From CAYRFF01 sp964436125 (GTDB taxonomy: Bacteria; Bacteroidota; Bacteroidia; Chitinophagales; Saprospiraceae): 64,000 nt of DNA. Location of the stretch: NCBI GenBank assembly GCA_964436125.1, contig CAYTBT010000008.1:40572-104571 (forward strand), in the 5' to 3' direction. The position numbers were made by a program, and so were the translations under genes. Numbering within the stretch: position 1 is the first letter of the stretch; every line of letters begins with the position of its first letter. The notes beneath the pieces were generated by a model. The model was not told where the DNA came from, ran no database searches, and saw only the letters and a list, made by a program, of their open reading frames with translations. Below are positions 42,056 to 49,438 of the stretch, in pieces.

Positions 42056-43291
42056 TTACATTTTTCTGATTGCTTCCACGGGATTGAGCTTAATCGCCCT
42101 GACAGACGGATAAATTGAGGCAATTAAGGCCATCACTACTAGCGAAATTGCCACATAAATATACGTAGATGTATCCAGTTCAGGATAGACGATTGATGAC
42201 AGGCCGTATTTCTTCAGTCCATCCGCAAAGAAGGATAAATCGAATCCTGCGTAGCCAAAATATAGTATGCATAACCAGCCGAGGAAGACACCTATCGGTG
42301 CTCCGAGCAAGCTCAAGAATAAGGTTTCATAGACAATCATCAGAAAGATTCGGAGTTTATTCATGCCTATTGCCATCAACATCCCGAGTTCTCTAGTACG
42401 CTCGAGAATTACCATAAGCATCGTATTGACAATCCCAAATATCAATGCTAGCAACACGATAACTACCATCACACCGAGCGCTACATACATCTGGCTGCCG
42501 ATAAGGGCGAGGCTGGGATTTATCTCTTCATAATTCTGTACGACAACATCGTCATCTACCTGCTCCTTGAGATATGACTGGATACTCGGTGTATAACTTT
42601 TAGCCTTGAGTAAAATAGCTATTTCATGGCTATTTGCCGGATCAATCCCCATAAGTTCGGCGAGTTTCTGCTTGGAAATATAAATCCTCCGTCCGTCAAG
42701 GATTTTATTCCCTGAGTCGTAAATTGCCGCTATCCTGAAGGCACTCGATTTCAGGTCACCGCCTGCAGCGGCAAAGTTCACCACGAGCTTGGAGCCTACT
42801 TCCAGCTTCAAATCCTCGGCTAGATCGATGCCTAAGATTACCTGTCTGTCGGTCAAGGTATCGCTGTGAAAGCCATTTGCGGAAGCGATAATATCACTCA
42901 ATAAATCCGTTGTCTCATCCTCAATCTGCAACTTAACGCCATAGACCTGGATAACACGCGTACCTCGTGCACTGGACGCAGTACCATTAACGATAAGGCG
43001 CTTGGAGAATGCCTGTATGCTATCGGAGTGGAGCAAAAAAGCCGTGCGTTTCTTGTTGAAGGGAATATAATTCTCTACGAGTGGATCCATCAACCATGCG
43101 GTATTGTGAATCTGAATGTGCGAGGTGTTGTGGATGATGGCGCTATTGACATAATTATTAATCATGCCGGTATAAAAACCCAGGATGAAAATCAATGCCC
43201 ATGTACCGAGAGCGACCGAGGTAATCACGATGGCACTACGGACTTTATTCCGCCAGATATTTCTCCACGCTATTTTAATTATATTCTTCAT
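42056..43291 (-). CDS. FtsX/MacB-like permease, second copy
   Basis: The 411-residue protein has one N-terminal membrane helix (IVITSVALGTWALIFILGFYTGMI), a large periplasmic domain of about 230 residues and three C-terminal helices (VALGVMVVIVLLALIFGIVNTMLMVILERTRELGMLMAIG onward), the MacB/LolCE topology. The conserved RTRELGMLMAIGMNKLRI cytoplasmic loop contacts the ATPase. Sequence similarity to the first permease is modest, so the pair works as a heterodimer, as in LolCDE. Gap to the first permease is 5 nt. Confidence 0.92.
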   Translation of the reverse strand: MKNIIKIAWRNIWRNKVRSAIVITSVALGTWALIFILGFYTGMINNYVNSAIIHNTSHIQIHNTAWLMDPLVENYIPFNKKRTAFLLHSDSIQAFSKRLIVNGTASSARGTRVIQVYGVKLQIEDETTDLLSDIIASANGFHSDTLTDRQVILGIDLAEDLKLEVGSKLVVNFAAAGGDLKSSAFRIAAIYDSGNKILDGRRIYISKQKLAELMGIDPANSHEIAILLKAKSYTPSIQSYLKEQVDDDVVVQNYEEINPSLALIGSQMYVALGVMVVIVLLALIFGIVNTMLMVILERTRELGMLMAIGMNKLRIFLMIVYETLFLSLLGAPIGVFLGWLCILYFGYAGFDLSFFADGLKKYGLSSIVYPELDTSTYIYVAISLVVMALIASIYPSVRAIKLNPVEAIRKM

Positions 43292-43296
43292 CCTTT

Positions 43297-44511
43297 TTAT
43301 TCTCTCATTGATTCAACGGGGTCGAGTCGGAATATTTCCCAGATTGGATAAACAGCCAATACCGTAACCATCAACAGGACAACACCGAGTTGAGCAAGAA
43401 ATATCGATGGATCAATTACTGCTGTGATACTCGGTTCTATCCCGAAGTTTTCATAGGTCCTTGCAAGATTTCCCGTAAATGGAATGGGATTAAAATGGAC
43501 ATAAGCTACAATGGGGTATGCAAGGGCAGCGCCGCATAAAACACCGATTATTCCCGTGATTATCGTTTCCAGCCATATCATTATGCTTAACTGCCGGCGC
43601 TTCATCCCGATTGCAACGAGCACGCCAAATTCATAAGCGCGTTCTTTCACGGACATCAGTATTACACCGAATATCCCAAATCCTATTATCACATACAGTA
43701 TCAATAAAATGACATAAGCACCGGCTTTATCCGCAATCTTGGCCTCCACAAGGCTGGGAAGCAATTCTTGCCAGGTTTTTACCGTATATTGAGTAGTGTC
43801 AATAGCCTGCATTACTATTGAGCTCTGTGCTTCCAGTTCCTCGTGATTTTCCGGGTCGAGAATAACAGCTGTACATAAATCAGGCATGCGGAAGACGTAT
43901 TGCGTCGTCGGAAGTGGCATATACATTAATTGTTTATTCATCTCGGGAACGGGAAACTTCATCAACCCGGCCACAGGAAGTTCAGCAACGGCATTGGTGC
44001 CATGATAACCCTGTCCGATAAGTACAACTGTATCTCCTACTCCGACATTGAGAAAATCGGCAAGTTCATATCCGATAGCCACCGAGTATGAATCCGGTCC
44101 GGGTATTGCGCCTGCGATAAGTTTATTCTCAATCAGCTTCCGTTCCTTCTCTATCTCGATACCCATGATTAATGCTCCATGTGTAAGTTCTCCGGAAGAA
44201 ATCAAGGCGAATGCCCTTAAACGAGCCCTTTGTCCCACAATTCCCTTGATATTGTCGGGAACTTCATCGACGGGAATAGCCTTATTCAGGGAATTGGTTT
44301 CCCCATAATCTTTATTTTGTACTTGTAGATAACCGGCTTCAAGATCAATGAGATTCTGAATAGTACTTGACCAGATTCCGTCTTGGATTGACACCATAAA
44401 TATGGCAAAGAATGTCGCAAATGCTATCGACGCCACGGCAATAAAAGTCCTCCTTTTATTCCTCCAGACATTCCTAAACGAATATTTAAGAAAGGGCATG
44501 ATATTATTCAC
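43297..44511 (-). CDS. FtsX/MacB-like permease, first copy
   Basis: The 404-residue permease starts with MNNIMPFLKYSFRNVWRNKRRTFIAVASIAFATFFAIFMVSI, then a periplasmic domain, then three membrane segments including AYVILLILYVIIGFGIFGVILMSVKERAYEFGVLVAIGMKRRQL, the ATPase coupling loop. The start overlaps the LolA-like gene's stop by 4 nt (ATGA), which indicates translational coupling. Together with the second permease and the ATPase it makes a LolCDE-like complex. Confidence 0.92.
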   Translation of the reverse strand: MNNIMPFLKYSFRNVWRNKRRTFIAVASIAFATFFAIFMVSIQDGIWSSTIQNLIDLEAGYLQVQNKDYGETNSLNKAIPVDEVPDNIKGIVGQRARLRAFALISSGELTHGALIMGIEIEKERKLIENKLIAGAIPGPDSYSVAIGYELADFLNVGVGDTVVLIGQGYHGTNAVAELPVAGLMKFPVPEMNKQLMYMPLPTTQYVFRMPDLCTAVILDPENHEELEAQSSIVMQAIDTTQYTVKTWQELLPSLVEAKIADKAGAYVILLILYVIIGFGIFGVILMSVKERAYEFGVLVAIGMKRRQLSIMIWLETIITGIIGVLCGAALAYPIVAYVHFNPIPFTGNLARTYENFGIEPSITAVIDPSIFLAQLGVVLLMVTVLAVYPIWEIFRLDPVESMRE

Positions 44512-45257
44512 AAGCGCTTCATGTTTTGAATAGTGAAAAAACGTGATGGGAAATCAACGCCGAAATCAATCGTCAGATATTCAACGATTGTTTTCCTTCC
44601 TTCTTCATCGGCAGGAAGCACCGTTAACTTTGTCGGGATCAACCTACCGTCCATTTCCTTCACACCGGAACCTATCATTGTATTGACCAGCTCATTATCC
44701 TCATCGTAAAATTCAGTCTTCAGCTCCAGATAATCATCGGTACTTATCCACATAATCACTTTTCCCCACACAACAGCGGCATTCGGCTTTGGCAGGAGCT
44801 TGATTTTATAACACTTCTGTCCTGAAACTTCATCATAGCCGGCAAAATGATGTGTAAAATCCACGGTCATCGAGGACATTCTCACAAGGTCGTCATTGCT
44901 GAAATCCGAGCCCATCCACGACTGACTCATCATACTCGGCGGGAGCTTTACCGACCGCTCAATCGTCGGTTGCCAGTTCCATATTTCGTTTTCTCTACGC
45001 AGAAAAGCCGTCCCGGCGTCGCGCTTAGGAGAAGTGATGAGGACAAGTGAAAAATCATCGCCTTCAGCCCAGGTTTTAAAGCTCATCTCGCGCGTCCAAG
45101 TCGGCCGAATTATCGTCATCTTCATCTCGCCGCTCATACTTTCACCACGCATTTTATCTTCAGCCTTTTTCACAATTGCCGTGGCATCCTGCCCACTCAC
45201 AGGGGCAAGGTAAAATAAGCTTACGCAAATGATGGATACGATAAATGTGATTCTCAT
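44508..45257 (-). CDS. LolA-like 'outer membrane lipoprotein-sorting protein' family member
   Basis: The 249-residue protein has a signal peptide (MRITFIVSIICVSLFYLAPVSGQ) and the half-barrel of the LolA/LolB-like superfamily (IVKKAEDKMRGESMSGEMKMTIIRPTWTREMSFKTW, then MWISTDDYLELKTEFYDEDNELV). This family (often paired with RND or ABC exporters) is thought to carry hydrophobic cargo through the periplasm, but cargo is rarely known. Its start overlaps the TetR gene by 4 nt, and its stop overlaps the first permease by 4 nt, so its product level is tied to both. Confidence 0.9.
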   Translation of the reverse strand: MRITFIVSIICVSLFYLAPVSGQDATAIVKKAEDKMRGESMSGEMKMTIIRPTWTREMSFKTWAEGDDFSLVLITSPKRDAGTAFLRRENEIWNWQPTIERSVKLPPSMMSQSWMGSDFSNDDLVRMSSMTVDFTHHFAGYDEVSGQKCYKIKLLPKPNAAVVWGKVIMWISTDDYLELKTEFYDEDNELVNTMIGSGVKEMDGRLIPTKLTVLPADEEGRKTIVEYLTIDFGVDFPSRFFTIQNMKRL

Positions 45258-45844
45258 AACTTATATCTTTTAATGATAAATTTTCTAAGTTTTTCCTTTA
45301 TCTCAGCATAGGGATAATATTCTTGGATAATCGCCTTGTCCAGAAAAATACCGTCAATAAAGGCTCCGATAAAATAGGCTTCAAGCATGGGATCTTCGAC
45401 ACCTAGTTGCTCAAATAGTTCTTCAAATTTTTTCAGCTGCAGTTCATTCTGTTCAATTATAAGTACTTCCAGCTCTTTCCGTATTTCTTTCTGCATCGCC
45501 AGCGAGGTAAAGAACTTCCATTTGTCTAGATCAGCATCCATCATCGCAAATACTCCATCCAAAATCAGCAGGAGTTTCTCTCCCGGTTCTACATCACTAC
45601 TATCAAGGATTCTAAGGAACATTTTCCCCGTTTCAATAGCATCGTCCAGTACGGCTTTTAAAAGAGCATTCTTGCTATCGTAATAATTATAAATCAACCC
45701 TTTTGATACACCGGCCTTATCGGCAATCATCTGTACGCTGGTGTGCCCATAACCATATTCAGCAAAGCATTCCAATGCCGCTTTCTTGAGCGCCGTCCTC
45801 CTCTGCGCTCTGATGACCTTATTCTGTTTATCGGTGCGTGGCAT
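45254..45844 (-). CDS. TetR/AcrR family transcriptional regulator
   Basis: The 196-residue regulator has an N-terminal helix-turn-helix (RTALKKAALECFAEYGYGHTSVQMIADKAGVSKGLIYNYYDSKNALL), the standard TetR pattern, and a variable ligand-binding helical domain. It is the first gene of the export operon and starts 10 nt after a perfect inverted repeat that is a good operator candidate, so it probably represses its own operon until a ligand binds. The ligand is unknown and may be the exported compound. Confidence 0.93.
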   Translation of the reverse strand: MPRTDKQNKVIRAQRRTALKKAALECFAEYGYGHTSVQMIADKAGVSKGLIYNYYDSKNALLKAVLDDAIETGKMFLRILDSSDVEPGEKLLLILDGVFAMMDADLDKWKFFTSLAMQKEIRKELEVLIIEQNELQLKKFEELFEQLGVEDPMLEAYFIGAFIDGIFLDKAIIQEYYPYAEIKEKLRKFIIKRYKL

Positions 45845-45854
45845 TTGCTATCTT

Positions 45855-45872
45855 TGACTGACCATTCAGTCA
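45855..45872. promoter_or_regulatory. Candidate TetR operator
   Basis: TGACTGA, 4 nt (CCAT), TCAGTCA is a perfect 7-bp inverted repeat. TGACTG/CAGTCA half sites are common for TetR/AcrR-type repressors. Its centre is about 20 nt upstream of the tetR start codon, in the expected promoter region. Confidence 0.65.
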
Positions 45873-46146
45873 TAATACAATCAATAAACAGAAATAGTTC
45901 AGGAAACATCAGATAAATCAGCTGACAATTTGCTGGAGGGTATCGAGGAATTACGTGGACTAAATTTTAAAATCCACTATACATAATTGTTGAATATGAT
46001 GCAGAAGAGGACTATACCCAATAACACACAATGCTCCGAAAGGCACACAGGTAGAAATATTTTGCACAGGCAAATGAATGTCATCACGGCACGCCGAGAC
46101 CATTGGTCGCTCATCGACCGAGAATGAAGATTCAACCCGGAGTGGA
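45873..46146. other. Noncoding gap between the export operon and the GT2 gene
   Basis: The gap runs upstream of the TetR gene and behind the stop of the GT2 gene. It should contain the operon promoter near 45873-45910 (AT-rich ATTGTATTAT on the minus strand just before the operator). No terminator with a T-run was found for the GT2 transcript; a GGTCG-CTCAT-CGACC hairpin lies at about 46104-46118. A 65-codon open frame at 45960-46157 has no recognisable features. Confidence 0.35.
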
Positions 46147-47154
46147 CTACATTTCAAGATTCCCTGATCGATACTCCCCTATTTTTTCCGGATCGGTCAA
46201 TTCTAGCGTATCGGTTATCTCCCGGATATTATAACTATTTCGCGACGGTGAATTTCGGCTCACGAGCTCTGCGAGGAAGCCCGTCAGGAATAACTGTGAA
46301 CCAACAATAAGAATCAAGATTCCAAAATAGAAGATCGGGCGTTGATTCATATCGGGAACATTCCAGTACAATTTCTCAAATGACAGATAGAAAAGAATCA
46401 CAAAACCGATGATAAAAAACACAAAGCCCAGGGCACCAAATAAATGCATCGGCTTTTTCCCAAATTTTCCGACAAATGTAATTGACATCAGATCCAGAAA
46501 GCCGTTAATAAAGCGGTTCATCCCAAACTTTGATTTTCCATATTTTCTTGCCTGATGTTCTACTATTTTCTCTCCTATTTTATGGAAGCCGGCCCACTTA
46601 GCGATAACCGGAATATAACGATGCATTTCACCGTAAACCTCAATCGATTTTACAACATCTTGGTTATAGGCTTTTAAACCACAGTTAAAATCATGCAACT
46701 TAATGCCACTTACCCAGCCGGTAATGCGATTAAAAAACTTTGATGGAAGAGTTTTACTGATAGGATCATGTCTTTTTTTCTTCCATCCGGAAATAAGGTC
46801 ATATCCTTCTTCCACAATCAATGAATACAGCTCCGGTATTTCGTCCGGACTATCTTGAAGGTCGGCATCCATGGTAATCACCACATTTCCTCGTGAGAGG
46901 TGGAAACCAGTATTCAAAGCGGCAGATTTTCCATAATTCCGTCTAAATCTCACCCCTTTGACGCCCTGATATTTGAGCGAAAGCTCTTGAATCACTTTCC
47001 AGGTAGAATCCGTACTTCCATCATCGACAATGAGCACTTCCCATGTATAGTTGTGTTCCTCCATTACATTCCTTATCCAATCGACGAGTTCAGGTAGGGA
47101 CTCATGCTCATTATATGCCGGTACTAAGACCGTTATGTCAATAGAATCGTGCAT
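46147..47154 (-). CDS. Family 2 glycosyltransferase, polyprenyl-phosphate sugar synthase type
   Basis: The protein begins ITVLVPAYNEHESLPELVDWI; GT2 features include VDDGSTDSTW, RNYGKSAALNTGF, MDADLQDSPDEIP and the HQARKYGKSKFG loop. Two C-terminal membrane segments (HLFGALGFVFFIIGFVILFYL and FYFGILILIVGSQLFLTGFLAELV) match the DPM1/GtrB/ArnC group, which loads a sugar onto undecaprenyl phosphate at the inner membrane. I chose the ATG at 47154 because the catalytic domain starts at once and it avoids overlap with the upstream gene; a start at 47178 would add 8 residues. It ends a five-gene operon. Confidence 0.92.
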   Translation of the reverse strand: MHDSIDITVLVPAYNEHESLPELVDWIRNVMEEHNYTWEVLIVDDGSTDSTWKVIQELSLKYQGVKGVRFRRNYGKSAALNTGFHLSRGNVVITMDADLQDSPDEIPELYSLIVEEGYDLISGWKKKRHDPISKTLPSKFFNRITGWVSGIKLHDFNCGLKAYNQDVVKSIEVYGEMHRYIPVIAKWAGFHKIGEKIVEHQARKYGKSKFGMNRFINGFLDLMSITFVGKFGKKPMHLFGALGFVFFIIGFVILFYLSFEKLYWNVPDMNQRPIFYFGILILIVGSQLFLTGFLAELVSRNSPSRNSYNIREITDTLELTDPEKIGEYRSGNLEM

Positions 47155-47161
47155 AATAGTA

Positions 47162-47671
47162 TCAATTTCCTTCATCAAAGTATGGCTTTTCTTTCATCAT
47201 CATTGCCAGAACCGTAGAAACAAGAAATCCAAATATCAATCCCCTTGCATAACCGAAGATTGCCCTCCCCAATGTCATGGCATAATCATATTCCTTTGCT
47301 CTTACTACATCTGCAGCATCGGCATTACCGCCATTTCTCTCCAGCCAAAACTCAATGGCTTGCTGGCGTTGAATATCGATAAGGCCCGGATCAATATAAT
47401 TAAACATCAAGTACAGAAAGAAATAAGCTACAAGATCACCTATTATGTACACCACAAAGCCCGTTTTCAACAAAGACTTAAAATCCGCTGCTTCACTCGT
47501 TCCACTCTTTTTATGAAGCATTGCAAGAATAACAAATAAAACGAGAATTGCTGTACTTATCCAGAAAACCAGAGAGCTCACGAGGGTCTCGGGACTTATC
47601 GCCCAGACCGATAAAGAAAAAACTACCGTTGCTATGCCTCCGATCGCACCGTAGATTACATCTCTTTTCAT
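47162..47671 (-). CDS. DUF4199 membrane protein, second copy
   Basis: The 169-residue protein has four hydrophobic segments (GAIGGIATVVFSLSVWAI, LVFWISTAILVLFVILAML, TGFVVYIIGDLVAYFFLYLMFNYI, GYARGLIFGFLVSTVLAMMM) typical of DUF4199, a Bacteroidota-specific family of unknown role. Its start overlaps the stop of the first DUF4199 gene by one base (TAATG), and it leads 7 nt before the glycosyltransferase. It is a distant paralogue of its neighbour. Confidence 0.78.
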   Translation of the reverse strand: MKRDVIYGAIGGIATVVFSLSVWAISPETLVSSLVFWISTAILVLFVILAMLHKKSGTSEAADFKSLLKTGFVVYIIGDLVAYFFLYLMFNYIDPGLIDIQRQQAIEFWLERNGGNADAADVVRAKEYDYAMTLGRAIFGYARGLIFGFLVSTVLAMMMKEKPYFDEGN

Positions 47672-48201
47672 TATGCAATAGGTTTAGGTGCTTTATTCCG
47701 GAGGATTGCAGCGATGATTAAACTCAAGATACATCCTGCAATCAAATAGAACATAATCGTAGTCAAACTGACCATGCCTGCGGTCATAATCGTATCCATA
47801 ACCTGCCCCACCTGCTCTCTTTGTTCTTCAGTCATGCTCTCCATTCCTATATCCTTCACAGTCTGAAATATCTCAGGATTTATCCATTTCAAATAAATAT
47901 AATAGAAGATACCGTACACTATAGAGGCCACAACTGTTATTATAGCACCGGTAACAAAGCCGTCGGTAAAGCTTAAATAACCATTCTGCAACTTCTTTAA
48001 ACTTTTCACACCCTGGAAGAAAATAAGTATCGAAATAACTGTCACACCGGTGCTGAGCAGGCTATTAAAAAAGCCGGGGTCCAGCCCTACACCCATGATA
48101 TACGTCAACAGATTCCATATTATATTTATCGCCGCCACAATTAAACCGTATTTCACGCCTATGGGGAACTTCGGTGCTTCATTGTACAAGGTATCCTTCA
48201 T
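47671..48201 (-). CDS. DUF4199 membrane protein, first copy
   Basis: The 176-residue protein has the family start YNEAPKFPIGVKYGLIVAAINIIWNLLTYIMG, four membrane segments and the periplasmic loop YLKWINPEIFQTVKDIGMESMTEEQREQVGQVMDTIM. DUF4199 proteins often sit beside dihydroorotase-like and GT2 genes in Bacteroidota, but function is not known. It follows the pseudo-dihydroorotase gene by 3 nt. Confidence 0.82.
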   Translation of the reverse strand: MKDTLYNEAPKFPIGVKYGLIVAAINIIWNLLTYIMGVGLDPGFFNSLLSTGVTVISILIFFQGVKSLKKLQNGYLSFTDGFVTGAIITVVASIVYGIFYYIYLKWINPEIFQTVKDIGMESMTEEQREQVGQVMDTIMTAGMVSLTTIMFYLIAGCILSLIIAAILRNKAPKPIA

Positions 48202-48204
48202 AAT

Positions 48205-49431
48205 TTATAGTTTCAATGGTTTCACGAGAATATTAAACACATCCCCAATATACGGATAATTATCGGCATTTGAGCTTTTATGACTTTCGTCAAATGTAAA
48301 TTCTGCCCCTTTATCGACCAATGTACCCTGAAATGGCATATCCCATGCTATTTCATAAGGTTCCAATCCAAATATCTCACGTGGTCTTTTATTTAAAACC
48401 CTATTCAATAATTCCCAATTCCTCAATGCAGGCTCATAGGTCCACAAGGCAGAGAACATCGTTTCAAGCCCCGCAGCTCCGGAAGCAGATCTTGTGAATT
48501 CGAGGTCTTTTTTCTCTTTATTCCACGGGCAGTGCAGGGAATCAATGCAATCAATGGTTCCGTCTTTGACAGCTTCAACTAGCGCTACTCTGTCTGCTTC
48601 CGATCTCAACACCGGATCAATTTTAAGCCTTACATTGTAGCCTTCAAGATCAGCATCTGTGTTCAGAAGGTGCAGATAAGAAACGGAACAGCTTATATTG
48701 AGCCCCTTTACCTTTGCTTCTCGGATCATTTCAACAGCTTCTGCCGTTGTGATATTCCATATATGTAATCGAGATTGCGTGTACTCAAGGAGACTGATAT
48801 CGCGCATAAGCATAAGTTCTTCCGCGACGGCAGGAATTCCCGTTAATCCGAGTCGGGTACTCATCTCCCCTTCATGCATCAAGCCACCATTAATCACGCT
48901 CGCATCATAGGGATGATTCATAATCAATGACTCAGATCTCTTGGCATAATCAAGTGCCCTTATCAGAAGTCCCGAAGACTGTACAGACCTATATCCATCA
49001 GTAAATCCCACGGCTCCTTCCCTCGTCATATCCAGCATCTCTGCAATATCCTTCCCTTCACATTGCCTTGATATACTGCCGAGTGGATAGAGATTTATTC
49101 CGTTTAAGCCGGAATTCCGGCTAATATTCCTTATCTGACTGCCATTATCCGCTACAGGATCTGTATGCGGTAGAACAATCAGTGATTTAAACCCACCATT
49201 CAAGGCTGCTCGTGTCAAGCTATCGAGTGTTTCCCTTTCTTCATGACCGGGTTCACCATTGAAGGTCCCTACGTCAGTAAAAGCCGGAATGAGATATAAT
49301 TCTTTCCCTTGTATTACCCTATCAGCCTTAAATTCTTCATCGTACTTCCTTAATATCCCGTCTTGGATGATAATATCCGATTTTTCAGAGGATAATTGAG
49401 GAATAATGACGTCTTTTATATGAATAATCAT
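48205..49431 (-). CDS. Dihydroorotase-like amidohydrolase lacking metal and catalytic residues
   Basis: The 408 residues follow the type I dihydroorotase plan closely (LTRAALNGGFKSLIVLPHTDPVADN, MHEGEMSTRLGLTGIPAVAEELMLMRD, YNVRLKIDPVLRSEADRVALVEAVKDGTIDCIDS), so the fold is sure. However the metal HxH after strand 1 is G55-T-F57, the later zinc His in the RLHIxH motif is N226, the catalytic Asp of the xTDHAPH motif is L299 and the final His is W303; only H173 remains. The protein should not have normal dihydroorotase activity. Non-catalytic homologues (PyrX/PyrC') scaffold aspartate transcarbamoylase in Pseudomonas, but here its neighbours are membrane proteins, not pyrB. Confidence 0.88.
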   Translation of the reverse strand: MIIHIKDVIIPQLSSEKSDIIIQDGILRKYDEEFKADRVIQGKELYLIPAFTDVGTFNGEPGHEERETLDSLTRAALNGGFKSLIVLPHTDPVADNGSQIRNISRNSGLNGINLYPLGSISRQCEGKDIAEMLDMTREGAVGFTDGYRSVQSSGLLIRALDYAKRSESLIMNHPYDASVINGGLMHEGEMSTRLGLTGIPAVAEELMLMRDISLLEYTQSRLHIWNITTAEAVEMIREAKVKGLNISCSVSYLHLLNTDADLEGYNVRLKIDPVLRSEADRVALVEAVKDGTIDCIDSLHCPWNKEKKDLEFTRSASGAAGLETMFSALWTYEPALRNWELLNRVLNKRPREIFGLEPYEIAWDMPFQGTLVDKGAEFTFDESHKSSNADNYPYIGDVFNILVKPLKL

Positions 49432-49438
49432 ACCGTTT

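Noticed and set aside
45960..46157. 65-codon frame overlapping the end of the GT2 gene
   Set aside because: No signal peptide, domain or ribosome binding site, and it overlaps a well-supported gene.
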